Below, one piece after another: positions 31,974 to 41,140 of a stretch of 64,000 nt of DNA. The stretch is taken from positions 5,022,001 through 5,086,000 of the forward strand of contig NZ_CP033966.1 of assembly GCF_003854895.1 (NCBI RefSeq), written 5' to 3'. Source of the stretch: Pigmentiphaga sp. H8 (GTDB lineage: Bacteria > Pseudomonadota > Gammaproteobacteria > Burkholderiales > Burkholderiaceae_B). How positions within the stretch are numbered: the first letter of the stretch is position 1; every line of letters starts with the position of its first letter. Position numbers and translations under genes: made by a program. Under the pieces are notes generated by a model. That model did not search any database. It was not told where the DNA came from and was given only the letters and a program-made list of their open reading frames with translations.

Positions 31974-33632
31974 TCAGCCACGCGCCAGCGGCGGCCCCGC
32001 GAACGGCTTGGCGAAGGGCCCGATGGCGCGCATGTCGAACTCCACCAGCACGGCCGGCGCATCGCGGCCGGCCGCATCGCGCAGCACGCGCTCCAGGCCG
32101 TCCAGGTCGCGCACCGCGATGTAGTCCATGCCGACCGATTGCGCCAGGGCGCCCAGCTCGAAGCCGTGCAGGTCGCAGTAATAGCGGCGTCCGCCGTAGT
32201 CCGCGTCCTGGAGATTGCGCAGGATGCCGTAGCCGCCGTCGTTCATCACCAGCATGACGATGCCGGTCCGCTCCTGCACCGCGGTGGCCAGTTCGCCCAG
32301 GTTCAGCATGAACCCGCCGTCGCCGGCCAGCAGCCAGGTCTTGCGGTCCGGCCGGCCGGTGGCCGCGCCGATGGCCATGGCCAGCCCCTGACCGATCCCG
32401 CCGCCCACGGCGTGGATGCCCTGCCCCGGCGTGAAGACCTGCATCAGGCGATTGCCCCAGGTGCTGTTGGAAATGGTGACGTCGCGCACCCAGCCGAAGT
32501 CGCGGCCGCACACGGCCTGCAGCGCGTCGGCGATACGGTCGTAGGGCGCGATGGCGCCGCGCATCGTGGCCTGGGCGCGCTGCCTGGCGCGGGCGGCTTC
32601 GTCCGCCAGGCCGGCATCGGCCCGCATGCGCCCCGCGAGCCGGTCGGCCAGCCTGGCCAGCGTCAGGTGCGCATCGCCCCGCACGAACAAGGAGGTCGGA
32701 TAGGCACGCTGCTCGGCCAGCGGATCCGCGTCGATCTGGATCAGCCTGCGCGGCAGCTGCAGCGTATGGGTCAGCGTTTCCGGCACGCGCAGCCGCGAGC
32801 CCACGACCAGCATCGCATCGCAGCCCTGGTAGAAGGCCTCGATCGCGGGCTGGCCGTTGAAGGCGCCCAGCGTGCGCGGATCGTCTTCGGGCACCGCGCC
32901 CTTGCCCTGCAAGGTGGTCACGGCCACGAAGCCCAGGTCCAGCAGACGGGTGATCTCGGCGCGCGCGTGGCGGGCGCCGCCACCTATCCACAGGACCGGC
33001 CGCCGTGCATCCGCCAGCATGTCGGCCATCCGGTCCACGGTCGCTTCGTCGGGCTCGACCGGCGCCGGCACAGGCGGTGCCGGCGGCGGCTGCACGTCCA
33101 CCAGGGCACCCTGCAGGTCGATGGGAATCTCCACGCTGACCGGCCCCATGGGCACGGTCAGCGCCAGCCGCACCGCCTCCTGGATCGTGGCCAGGGCGGT
33201 CTCGGCCGACCATACCCGCAGCGCCGCCTTGGAGACGGCTTGCAGCATGCCAAGCTGGTCCTTGGCCTCGTGAACGTAGGAACGGCCCCGGTCCAGGTAG
33301 GGCAACGCGACCTGCCCGGTGATGTGCAGCAGCGGCGTGCCCGCGGTCCAGGCCTCGACCAGCGCGCCGGCCGCATTGCCGGCGCCCGTGCCCGTGCTGG
33401 TGAAGGCCACGCCCAGCGCGCCCGTGGCGCGGGCGCAGGCATCGGCCATACCGACGGCGCCGGCTTCGCCGCGCGCGCCTATGTAGCGGATGCGCCCGTC
33501 GCGCCCCAGCGCATCGAGCAGCGGCATGTTGTGGATGGACAGGACCCCGTAGGCTTGCCGCACGCCCAGTTCGTGCAGGTACTGGACCAGGGCATCGCCC
33601 ACGGTGTGCCGGTTGGAAATCGATGCGCTCAT
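31974..33632 (-). CDS. Thiamine-diphosphate-dependent enzyme (acetolactate-synthase-like), sulfatase module 2
   Basis: A 552-residue ThDP enzyme with the three usual domains: pyrimidine-binding (about 1-170, catalytic Glu in IGARGEAGAVGMADA), central (195-330) and diphosphate-binding (about 380-540). The last carries the metal motif GDGGFMLNLGELATAVQERTG...MND. It belongs to the acetolactate synthase/benzoylformate decarboxylase superfamily; which 2-oxo acid it acts on cannot be read. Its ATG overlaps the sulfatase stop by four bases (ATGA), so the two are made together. It is the last gene of the Bug-sulfatase-ThDP operon. Confidence 0.87.
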   Translation of the reverse strand: MSASISNRHTVGDALVQYLHELGVRQAYGVLSIHNMPLLDALGRDGRIRYIGARGEAGAVGMADACARATGALGVAFTSTGTGAGNAAGALVEAWTAGTPLLHITGQVALPYLDRGRSYVHEAKDQLGMLQAVSKAALRVWSAETALATIQEAVRLALTVPMGPVSVEIPIDLQGALVDVQPPPAPPVPAPVEPDEATVDRMADMLADARRPVLWIGGGARHARAEITRLLDLGFVAVTTLQGKGAVPEDDPRTLGAFNGQPAIEAFYQGCDAMLVVGSRLRVPETLTHTLQLPRRLIQIDADPLAEQRAYPTSLFVRGDAHLTLARLADRLAGRMRADAGLADEAARARQRAQATMRGAIAPYDRIADALQAVCGRDFGWVRDVTISNSTWGNRLMQVFTPGQGIHAVGGGIGQGLAMAIGAATGRPDRKTWLLAGDGGFMLNLGELATAVQERTGIVMLVMNDGGYGILRNLQDADYGGRRYYCDLHGFELGALAQSVGMDYIAVRDLDGLERVLRDAAGRDAPAVLVEFDMRAIGPFAKPFAGPPLARG

Positions 33633-35080
33633 GAATGCAGGCCTTCGGTGGCGGATTGAGGAACAGGCGTGGCGCCGCGATGCCCGGTGCCGAGCGCGGC
33701 TTCGCGGCCGCCGGCCCGGCGGACCAGTTCGTCCTGGTCGCGCTTGGCGAGCCGGTCGATCTCTTCGGGATAGAGCCGCGCGCACAGCGCGGTGCGCATG
33801 GCATGCACGGTGGCGGCCATTTCGGGACGGGCGGCGAGATCCGTGCGTTCGTGCGGATCGGCCACGATGTCGAACAGCTCGGGGCCATAGTCCACGTAGT
33901 GGTGGTATTTGTAGCGGCCGCGCACGAGGTAGTAGGCGGCGCTGGGCGATCCGACGCCGTGGTATTCGCCCAGGACGACGCGATCGGATTCGTCCGCGCC
34001 CGCGGCCAGGTCCCGCAGCGAACGGCCCGGCAGCTCGGCCGCGGCCGGCGGCAGGCCCATCGCCTGGAGCACGGTGGGATACACGTCCACCAGGCTGGCA
34101 TCGGTGCGGCACCGGTGCGCGGCCGGCACGCCGGGACCGGCCAGCACGAGGGGAATGCCCGAGGCCTCGCGATACAGCGTGCCCTTGTTCCACAGGCCGC
34201 GGGCGCCCAGGTTGTCGCCATGGTCGGATGTGTAGATCACCGTGGTCCGCGCCGACAGTCCGGTGTCGTCCAGCGTGTCGAGCACCGCGCCCATCTGCTC
34301 GTCCATGAACTCGACCAGCGCGAAGTAGGCCGCCACCGCCAGCCGGGCGCGCTCGGGCCCTTCCAGCGCCGCCGCGTGGTCGATGTAGGCCAGCGACCGC
34401 CTGACCCAGGGGTGGCGCGCGGCGGCCGGCTCCGGCAGGCAGCCGTCGAACAGCGGATCCTCCAGCACCCGGCGCAGGTAGCGTTCCGGCACGACCAGCG
34501 GAAAATGCGGCGCGACCATGCCCACGAACAAGGCCCACGGCGCGGGGTCGGCCGCATGCGTGCGCAACCACTCGCAGGCCGTGGCGCCCACCGTGCGATC
34601 GTATTCGTTGTAGGTGGACTCGCCCGCGCCCAGGGACTTGAACATGCCCGACGGCATGGAGCTTGCCGGCAGCGGGTTGCGCACCGATCCCCAGACCTGG
34701 CCGATGCCGCCGGGAATGTGCATGGGCAGCCACTGGCGCTGGAAACCGGTGGGATCCTCGGCGCGGCGGAAATGCAGCTTGCCGATGGACTCGGCCAGCA
34801 GGCCGGCCTCGGACACCTCCTGCATCCACGAGCGCGCGCGGCCGTCATAGGCGATGGCGTTGTCCCAATAGCGGTGATCGTGCACGTATCTTCCCGTCGC
34901 CAGGCTGGCCCGCGCGGGTACGCACAGCGGGCTGGGCGTCCATGCACGCTCGAACACCGTCCCGCGGCGCGCCAGCCGGTCCAGGTTGGGGGTGCGCACG
35001 CAGGGATGGCCGGCGAAGCCCGCTATCCACGGGTTGTGCTCGTCGGACAGCAGCACCAGGACATTGGTGGGTTCGGCCAT
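33629..35080 (-). CDS. Cytoplasmic sulfatase, module 2
   Basis: A 483-residue sulfatase: NVLVLLSDEHNPWIAGFAGHP (metal Asp), formylglycine site PLCVPARASLATGRY (Cys53, CxPxR), and IYTSDHGDNLGARGLWNKG (second metal Asp/His). The CVPAR variant and the DEHN start set it apart from the other two sulfatases in the window and resemble the choline-sulfatase/heparan-type branch. It has no signal peptide. GGAG precedes the ATG at 35078-35080. It is four bases after the Bug stop and overlaps the ThDP gene. The substrate is unknown; a modifying FGE must be encoded elsewhere. Confidence 0.87.
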   Translation of the reverse strand: MAEPTNVLVLLSDEHNPWIAGFAGHPCVRTPNLDRLARRGTVFERAWTPSPLCVPARASLATGRYVHDHRYWDNAIAYDGRARSWMQEVSEAGLLAESIGKLHFRRAEDPTGFQRQWLPMHIPGGIGQVWGSVRNPLPASSMPSGMFKSLGAGESTYNEYDRTVGATACEWLRTHAADPAPWALFVGMVAPHFPLVVPERYLRRVLEDPLFDGCLPEPAAARHPWVRRSLAYIDHAAALEGPERARLAVAAYFALVEFMDEQMGAVLDTLDDTGLSARTTVIYTSDHGDNLGARGLWNKGTLYREASGIPLVLAGPGVPAAHRCRTDASLVDVYPTVLQAMGLPPAAAELPGRSLRDLAAGADESDRVVLGEYHGVGSPSAAYYLVRGRYKYHHYVDYGPELFDIVADPHERTDLAARPEMAATVHAMRTALCARLYPEEIDRLAKRDQDELVRRAGGREAALGTGHRGATPVPQSATEGLHS

Positions 35081-35084
35081 GGCG

Positions 35085-36047
35085 TCATTTCTCCAGCGAG
35101 AAGCCGGTGCGCTTGACCACCGCCGCCCACTTGGCGTCCATCGCGCGCATGGAGGCATCGAGCTCCTGGCTGGACAAGGACAGCGGATCGAGCGACATGC
35201 GCTCGAGCCCTTCCCGGTAGGCCGGCGCCTGGCAAGCCTTGACGAGGGCCTGGGCCAGGGCCTGCCGGACCGGGGCCGGCACCCCGGCCTGCGTGTACGC
35301 GCCGTAGAACAGGTCGCTGGCCAGATCGGGGAATCCGGATTCCGCCACCGTGGGGACGTCCGGCATGAAGGCGCTGCGCCGCGTGCCGGTCATCATCAGC
35401 ACCCGGGCCTTGCCCGACCTGTAGGGCGTGACCAGGTTGGGCAACGCGGAGATCACGGCCGGCAGGTGGCCGCCGGAGATGTCGTTCAAGGCCTGCGCCC
35501 CGCCGCGGTAGGGCACGTGGATCAGCGGCACGCCCGACAGGCGTTCGATCTCGGTGCCGATGAAATGCGGTTCGGTGCCCGCGCCGGGCGTGCCGTAGGA
35601 CGCCTCGCCCGGGTGGGCCTTGGCCCAGGCCAGGAAATCGGCCATGGTGCGCGCCGGCGCGGCGGCGCCGACCGCGAAGCCGAACTGGTAGCCGCACAGC
35701 GTGGTCAGGCCGGCGACGTCGCCCATCCTGTAGCCCAGGCCCGCGTTGACGTGCGGCGCGATCGTGAACACGCCGGGCGGAGTGATCAGCACGGCGCCGC
35801 CGTCGGCGGGCGATCGCAGCAGGGCCTCGACGCCGATCTGCCCGGCGGCGCCGGCGTGGTTCTCGACGATGGCCAGATAGCCGGCGCCGCGCAACTGTTC
35901 GCCGGCCATGCGCGCGGCCACGTCGACCGCGCCGCCGGCAGGTCCCGCCACCAGCAGCCTGAGCCGCGTGGCCGGTTGACTGCGTGCCGCGCGGCAAGTC
36001 ATCATGGATGCCGCTGCAGCACTGAGGAAGTGGCGCCGGGTGAGCAT
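35085..36047 (-). CDS. Bug-family (TctC) solute-binding protein, sulfatase module 2
   Basis: A 320-residue precursor whose signal reads MLTRRHFLSAAAASMMTCRAARS-Q, with a twin-arginine motif (TRRHFL), so it may be exported by Tat. Family features follow: VENHAGAAGQIGVEALLRSPADGGAVL, SYGTPGAGTEPHFIGTEIE, VPYRGGAQALNDISGG and GVPAPVRQALAQAL. GGAG precedes the ATG at 36045-36047. It heads the operon and is divergent from the LysR gene at 36141. The ligand is probably the sulfated substrate or a relative of it (inference). Confidence 0.9.
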   Translation of the reverse strand: MLTRRHFLSAAAASMMTCRAARSQPATRLRLLVAGPAGGAVDVAARMAGEQLRGAGYLAIVENHAGAAGQIGVEALLRSPADGGAVLITPPGVFTIAPHVNAGLGYRMGDVAGLTTLCGYQFGFAVGAAAPARTMADFLAWAKAHPGEASYGTPGAGTEPHFIGTEIERLSGVPLIHVPYRGGAQALNDISGGHLPAVISALPNLVTPYRSGKARVLMMTGTRRSAFMPDVPTVAESGFPDLASDLFYGAYTQAGVPAPVRQALAQALVKACQAPAYREGLERMSLDPLSLSSQELDASMRAMDAKWAAVVKRTGFSLEK

Positions 36048-36140
36048 CGTCGTCTCCAAAGCGGGATGGAGCACTCATTCTAGGGACCCCTCCGCCGCCC
36101 GGATAATGAAAAGCGCAGTGCCGCCCATAACCCGCGGTTT

Positions 36141-37061
36141 ATGCCCATGAGCGACCTCATCCGCCGACTCACCCTGCGTCACCTGCGCCTGCTCGTCATG
36201 CTGGGCGAACTCGGCAGCGTCACCCGCACGGCCCAACTGCTGCACATCACCCAGCCCGCCGTCTCCAAGGCCATCCGCGACCTGCGCGACATCCTGCAGG
36301 ATGCGCTGTTCGAGCCCACGCCCGACGGACTGGCCTGGACGCCGGCCGGCAAGGCCGCCCTGCAACGGGCGCGCGCGATCCTGCGCAACGTCGAAGACCT
36401 GGAGCGCGACACCGCCCGGCGCGGCCGCGCCGGCGACGCGCCGCTGGGCTTGGGCCTGACCCGGATCGCCGAAGCGGTAGTGGCCACGGCCCTGCCCTAT
36501 GCCCTGGCCGAGCGCGGCGTGTGCGTCAGCCTGCGCCACGGCACGCGCGAACAGATGCACAGCGAACTGGCGGCCAAGTCCATCCACGTGGCGTTCGGGC
36601 GCTGCGACGCGGGATTCCGCCTGCCCGACTTCGAATACCACCCGCTGTACACCGAGAGCTATGCGGTCGTGTGCGGCCGCCATCATCCCCTGGCGGGCAA
36701 GGCGGCCAGCCTGGAAGAACTGTCGGGCCAGGCCTGGGTGCTGCCGCCGCCAGGCACCTTCGCCCACCATCTGGTGGAACAGGCTTTCCTGGCCGAGAAC
36801 CTGACCCCGCCCGCGCCCGGCATCGTCTCGACGCTGGGGCCGGGCGATGTCCGGCTGGTGGAAACCCAGCCGGTGCTGGCGCTGGCGCCGCGCAGCGAGG
36901 CGCGGCGGCTGGTGGAGGCGGGCACGGTGTCCTGCGTGGAAGGACTGGCGCTGCCGCCGCAACAAATAGGCGCCATCCTGCTGCGCGCGGGCGAGCGGCA
37001 CCCGGCCTGCGAACTCGCCATCCAGATGCTGCGCGCCGGCCCCGGCGACCGGGAACCCTAG
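36141..37061 (+). CDS. LysR-type regulator of sulfatase module 2
   Basis: A 304-306-residue LysR protein: LIRRLTLRHLRLLVMLGELGSVTRTAQLLHITQPAVSKAIRDLRDIL, the GbpR/GalR-like branch, then the effector domain. ATG codons at 36141 and 36147 are both possible; neither has a clear ribosome site. It is divergent from the Bug-sulfatase-ThDP operon, with 93 bases between, and should control it. Its stop overlaps that of the convergent aldehyde dehydrogenase gene by three bases. Confidence 0.88.
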   Translation: MPMSDLIRRLTLRHLRLLVMLGELGSVTRTAQLLHITQPAVSKAIRDLRDILQDALFEPTPDGLAWTPAGKAALQRARAILRNVEDLERDTARRGRAGDAPLGLGLTRIAEAVVATALPYALAERGVCVSLRHGTREQMHSELAAKSIHVAFGRCDAGFRLPDFEYHPLYTESYAVVCGRHHPLAGKAASLEELSGQAWVLPPPGTFAHHLVEQAFLAENLTPPAPGIVSTLGPGDVRLVETQPVLALAPRSEARRLVEAGTVSCVEGLALPPQQIGAILLRAGERHPACELAIQMLRAGPGDREP

Positions 37062-38485
37062 ACCTGGGTGATGAACTTGGTCACCAGGTAGCCGTCGAAA
37101 GTCTCGGTGCCGCCCTCGGTTCCCACCCCGCTGTCCTTGATCCCGCCGAAGGGGATTTCCGCCGGGCCCATGCCGAAATGGTTGATGTTCACCATGCCCG
37201 CCTCCAGCCCGTCGGCCACGCGCGCGGCCGTTTTCAGCGACTCGGTGAAGACGTACGAGGCCAGGCCGAACGGCAGCGCGTTGGCGCGCCGCAGGGCCTC
37301 GCCCTCGGTGTCGAAGGGCACCACCGGCGCCACCGGGCCGAAGGGCTCCTCCTGCATGATGCGCGCATCGTCGGCCAGGTCCGCCAGCACGGTTGGGGCG
37401 AAGAAAAAACCCTGCCCCTCACGCCGCGCGCCACCGGTCACGATGCGGCCGCCCCGGCCCACCGCATCCTCGACCAGCCCCGCCATGGCGGCCACGCGGC
37501 GGGGGTTGGCCAGCGGCCCCATCTGCGTGCCCTCATCCAGGCCGTCGCCCAGCCGGGTCTCGGCCATGACCTGCGCGAAGGCGTCCAGAAAGCGCGGATA
37601 GGCGGCCCGCTGGACGTAGAAGCGGGTCGGCGACACGCACACCTGGCCGGCATTGCGCAGCTTGAAGCGCGCCAGCATCGCGGCCGCCCGGTCGATGTCG
37701 GCATCGGCGAACACCAGGACCGGGGAATGGCCGCCCAGCTCCATCGTCATCCGCTTCATGTGCGCGCCCGCCAGCGCGGCCAGCTGCTTGCCCACCGGCA
37801 CCGACCCGGTGAAGGAAATCTTGCGCACGGCCGGCGCGGTGATCAGATGGCGGGAAATCGCCGCCGGATCGCCCCAGACGATGTTGAGCACGCCCGGTGG
37901 GAAGCCGGCATCGTGGAACAACTCGGCGATCGCGACCACCGCGCTGGGCGATTCCTCGGGTCCCTTCAGTATCAGCGTGCAGCCGGCCGCCAACGCGGCG
38001 GCCACTTTGCGGATGGCCTGCGCGAACGGGAAATTCCACGGCGAGAAAGCCGCGCACACGCCTATCGGCTCGCGCACCACGAACTGCCGCACGTCGGGCT
38101 GGCGCGGCGGGATCACGCGGCCGTAGATGCGCCGGCATTCCTCGGCGTGCCACTCCACGTGCTCGGCGCAGGACTCTACCTCGACCAGGGCCTCGGCCAG
38201 AGGCTTGCCTTCGTCCATCGTGATGTCGCGCGCGATCCGCGCGGCGCGCGCGCGGACCAGGGCCGCCACCTGCCGCAGCAGGTCGGACCGTGCCAGGGGC
38301 GAGGTGCGGCGCCAGCCTGGAAACGCGCGCTCGGCGGCGGCGATGGCACGGTCCAGCTCGGCGGCGCCCACGTGCGGCAGGCGGCCGATGACCTGGCCGG
38401 AGGCCGGGTTGACGACCTCGCCGCCGGGACCGCCGGTGTCCTCGAAGAATTCGCCGTCGATGTAGAAAGCCAGCTTGCGGTACAT
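37058..38485 (-). CDS. NAD(P)-dependent aldehyde dehydrogenase
   Basis: A 475-residue aldehyde dehydrogenase. It has AAFSPWNFPFAQAIRKVAAALAAGC with the catalytic Asn, SFTGSVPVGKQL (cofactor), MTMELGGHSPVLVFADAD (general-base Glu), GQVCVSPTRFYV (nucleophile Cys) and EEPFGPVAPVVPFD. It resembles succinate-semialdehyde or alpha-ketoglutarate-semialdehyde dehydrogenases. GGGAG seven bases before the ATG at 38483-38485 supports this start; an earlier ATGATG at 38510-38515 overlaps the Bug stop. It is the last gene of the eleven-gene operon and would oxidise the aldehyde released by the ThDP enzyme or by ring-fission steps. Confidence 0.92.
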   Translation of the reverse strand: MYRKLAFYIDGEFFEDTGGPGGEVVNPASGQVIGRLPHVGAAELDRAIAAAERAFPGWRRTSPLARSDLLRQVAALVRARAARIARDITMDEGKPLAEALVEVESCAEHVEWHAEECRRIYGRVIPPRQPDVRQFVVREPIGVCAAFSPWNFPFAQAIRKVAAALAAGCTLILKGPEESPSAVVAIAELFHDAGFPPGVLNIVWGDPAAISRHLITAPAVRKISFTGSVPVGKQLAALAGAHMKRMTMELGGHSPVLVFADADIDRAAAMLARFKLRNAGQVCVSPTRFYVQRAAYPRFLDAFAQVMAETRLGDGLDEGTQMGPLANPRRVAAMAGLVEDAVGRGGRIVTGGARREGQGFFFAPTVLADLADDARIMQEEPFGPVAPVVPFDTEGEALRRANALPFGLASYVFTESLKTAARVADGLEAGMVNINHFGMGPAEIPFGGIKDSGVGTEGGTETFDGYLVTKFITQV

Positions 38486-38511
38486 GTCCGTGCTCCCGGT
38501 CCGAAGTTCCA

Positions 38512-39489
38512 TCATTGCGCCGTCACGCCCAGTTTCTTGATCAGCGGTCCGTACACGGCGGCATCCCGCTCCATCTCGGCGCGGGTCTGCTCGGGGGCCG
38601 GTATGCGGATCTCCACGCCGCGCTTGCCGTAGTTGCCGCGCAGCGCCGCATCGTCCATCGCCATGCGGATTTCCTTGTTGATGTGCGCGGCCAGGGCATC
38701 GGACATCGTGCCCGGCGCGAACACCGAGAACACCGTCGACGGAATGGATCCGGGCTTGCCGCCGGCCTCGGCCAGCGTCGGTACCTCGGGCATGAAGCCG
38801 CTGCGCTTGTCCGCCCCGCTCACCAGCACCTTGATCTTGCCGCTCTGTACCTGCTGGCTCATCACCAGGCCGCCGGCCATCAAGGCGTCGACCTCGCCGC
38901 CCAGCAGTGCCGTCAGCGCGGGCGCCACGCCCTTGAAGGGCACGTAGGTGAAGTCCACGCCCTCGGAGGCGGCCAGCATGGCCATGCCCAGGTGGGTCAC
39001 GTGGCCGTTGCCGCCGGTGCCGACGTTGATGCCGCCGCGCCCGGCGCGCGCCTTCTCCATGAAGCCCTTGTAGTCGTTCACGCCCAGGCTGCTGCGCACG
39101 GCCACGTACAGGTCGATGTGGCCGACGTCCGCCACGGGCTTGAGCTCCTTGCGCCAGTCGTAGGGCAGGTTGGCGTACAGGAAGGGGTTGGCGACCAGTG
39201 CCAGCCGGTCGACCATCAGGAGCGCCGAGCCGTCGCCCGCCGACTTCGCCACGTTGCCCGCGCCGATGATGGCGTTGGCGCCGGGCTTGTTCTCCACCAC
39301 GAAAACCTTGCCGGTGCGCTTGGCCAGCTGGTTGCCCAGGTCGCGGGCCAGCACGTCGGGTTCGGTGCCGGGGGGATAGGGAACGACGATGCGGACCTGC
39401 TCGGGCCCCCAGGGTGTTTCGGCCCGGACCGGCAGGCACAGCGTGCAGGCCAGCGCAAGAAAGACGCAAAGGGACTTCAGACTTGCCAT
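38512..39489 (-). CDS. Bug-family (TctC) solute-binding protein, eleven-gene operon
   Basis: A 325-residue precursor with signal peptide ending PVRA-ETPW. Family features: VRIVVPYPPGTEPDVLARDLG, VVENKPGANAIIGAGNVAKS, LPYDWRKELKPVADVG, GTGGNGHVTHLGMAML, VPFKGVAPALTALLGGEVDALMAGG. It closely resembles the receptor at 49507-50514 (same PYPPGxxPDVLAR and NKPGANAIxG segments and VDRL strand), suggesting related ligands. It is the tenth gene of the operon; a hairpin (39511-39528) sits in the gap before it. Confidence 0.92.
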   Translation of the reverse strand: MASLKSLCVFLALACTLCLPVRAETPWGPEQVRIVVPYPPGTEPDVLARDLGNQLAKRTGKVFVVENKPGANAIIGAGNVAKSAGDGSALLMVDRLALVANPFLYANLPYDWRKELKPVADVGHIDLYVAVRSSLGVNDYKGFMEKARAGRGGINVGTGGNGHVTHLGMAMLAASEGVDFTYVPFKGVAPALTALLGGEVDALMAGGLVMSQQVQSGKIKVLVSGADKRSGFMPEVPTLAEAGGKPGSIPSTVFSVFAPGTMSDALAAHINKEIRMAMDDAALRGNYGKRGVEIRIPAPEQTRAEMERDAAVYGPLIKKLGVTAQ

Positions 39490-39510
39490 GATGCTCTCCG
39501 ATGACGACGG

Positions 39511-39528
39511 GGCCGGGACTCCCCGGCC
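39511..39528. other. Hairpin between the sulfatase and Bug genes
   Basis: GGCCGGG (39511-39517) pairs with CCCGGCC (39522-39528) across a four-base loop in the 55-base gap inside the operon. There is no U-tract. It may mark mRNA processing or stability and so raise or lower the receptor relative to the enzymes. Confidence 0.35.
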
Positions 39529-39544
39529 TCACGAGGAAGCGGGC

Positions 39545-41140
39545 CTACCAGCGCCCGATGACGATGTTCATCATGCGTTCGTGCGCATGCGTGCGGGCGG
39601 CGACCTGCTCGAAGGTCTCGGTGCAGCGGCGCTGGCGGCGCCAGCTCCAGTCGCACAGCGCATCGCCCATGCGGCGCAGGACCGGGGCGGCCCAGGCCTC
39701 TTCGGCCAGGTCGCGCAATTCGCCGGGGTCCTCCCGCAGGTCGAACAGTTGCGGGCGCAAGCCCTGCCAGTACAGGAACTTGTAGCGGCCGTCCGCCAGC
39801 ATCATCCCGTTGCACTCGGTCACGCCGCGATCCAGGAACAGCCGCGCCTCGCGATAGGCGTAATCCAGGAAGCCGACGGCAAACTCGCGCACAGGCTCGT
39901 CCGACTGGCCGCGCACCCAGGGCAGCAGCGACCGTCCCTCGACGCGGTGCGCGGGCACGTCCAGGCCCAGCGCATCCAGGATGGTCGGGACCACGTCCAC
40001 GCACTCGGCCGTCTCGGCCACGGCGCGGCCGCGCCTCGCATCCGCGGCGGACGAGGGGTCGTAGACGATCAGCGGCACTCGCACCGCCCCTTCGAAGAAG
40101 TACTCCTTCTCTCCCAGCCAGTGGTCGCCTTGCAGGTCGCCATGGTCGGAACAGAAGACGATCAGCGTGTCGCGCAGGCGGCCCGCGCGCTCCAGGTGAT
40201 CGAGCAGGCGGCCGACGTGGTCGTCGATCTGCTTGACCAGCCCCATGTAGACCGGCCGCACGGCGCGCCAGACCTCGTCCTGCGCGAACGACAGGGATTC
40301 CTCGTGGCGCTGGTAGGCGCCGTGCACCGGATGGGGCCGTTCGCGCTCGGCCTGGCCGCGCACCGGGGCGGCCGCGTCCTGCGCCGAGTACATGTCGTGG
40401 TAGGGCGCGGGCGCCTTGTAGGGCCAGTGCGGCTTGATGTAGGACAGGTGCAGCACCCACGGCTGCTCGCCCTGCCCGGCGATGAAATCGATCGCCCGGT
40501 CGGTCAGATACGCGGTCTCGGAGTCGCGCTCGGCCACCCGCGCCGGCAGGCCCGCGTTGCGCAGCAGCCAGCCCGTGGCGAAGCCGCCGTCCGGGCCCGT
40601 GCTGCCGATCACGTCGCGCTCCCAGGGCCGGTCGCGGTCGTAGCCATGTTCGATCAGGTAGCGGCGATAGCCGCTGTCCGCATCCATCTCGAAGTGGCCG
40701 TCATAGCGTTCCAGTACCTTGAAGCCGCCTTCCATCAGACGCTCGCCGGCCGCGCCCGCCGCGGACAGGCCGCGCGCGGCCAGCCCCCGCCGGTCGGGCA
40801 CGAAATGGGTCTTGCCCAGCAGCCAGCAGTCGCGGCCCGCCTCGGCCAGGTAGTCGCCCAGGCTCCACTCGTCCGCCGGCATGGGCACCCGGTTCCAGGT
40901 CACGCGGTGCGAGCCGGGATAGCGGCCGGTGTAGTACGACGTGCGCGACGGCCCGCACACCGCCGAGCTGACGTAGGCGCGTTCGAAGCGCGCGCCCATC
41001 GCCGCCAGCCGGTCGATGTTGGGCGTGCGCAGCGCGCCGCCTCCGCCGTAGCAGGACAAGGCATCCGCCCGCAGCTGGTCGCACATGATGAACAGCACGT
41101 TGCGCGCCGCGGAGGTCGGGGTGTCGTTCAGCGCGCTCAT
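39545..41140 (-). CDS. Cytoplasmic sulfatase, module 3 (eleven-gene operon)
   Basis: A 531-residue sulfatase: NVLFIMCDQLRADALSCYGGGG (metal Asp), SSAVCGPSRTSYYTGRY (formylglycine Cys62), and FCSDHGDLQGDHWLGEKEYFFEGA (second metal site). Stretches such as HLSYIKPHWPYKAPAPYHDMYSAQD match the enzyme at 3998-5701, so the two are close relatives. There is no signal peptide. It starts in the ATGA overlap with the FAD monooxygenase stop, which ties desulfation to ring hydroxylation. Arylsulfatase activity fits the context but is inference; phosphonate monoester hydrolase is possible. Confidence 0.88.
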   Translation of the reverse strand: MSALNDTPTSAARNVLFIMCDQLRADALSCYGGGGALRTPNIDRLAAMGARFERAYVSSAVCGPSRTSYYTGRYPGSHRVTWNRVPMPADEWSLGDYLAEAGRDCWLLGKTHFVPDRRGLAARGLSAAGAAGERLMEGGFKVLERYDGHFEMDADSGYRRYLIEHGYDRDRPWERDVIGSTGPDGGFATGWLLRNAGLPARVAERDSETAYLTDRAIDFIAGQGEQPWVLHLSYIKPHWPYKAPAPYHDMYSAQDAAAPVRGQAERERPHPVHGAYQRHEESLSFAQDEVWRAVRPVYMGLVKQIDDHVGRLLDHLERAGRLRDTLIVFCSDHGDLQGDHWLGEKEYFFEGAVRVPLIVYDPSSAADARRGRAVAETAECVDVVPTILDALGLDVPAHRVEGRSLLPWVRGQSDEPVREFAVGFLDYAYREARLFLDRGVTECNGMMLADGRYKFLYWQGLRPQLFDLREDPGELRDLAEEAWAAPVLRRMGDALCDWSWRRQRRCTETFEQVAARTHAHERMMNIVIGRW

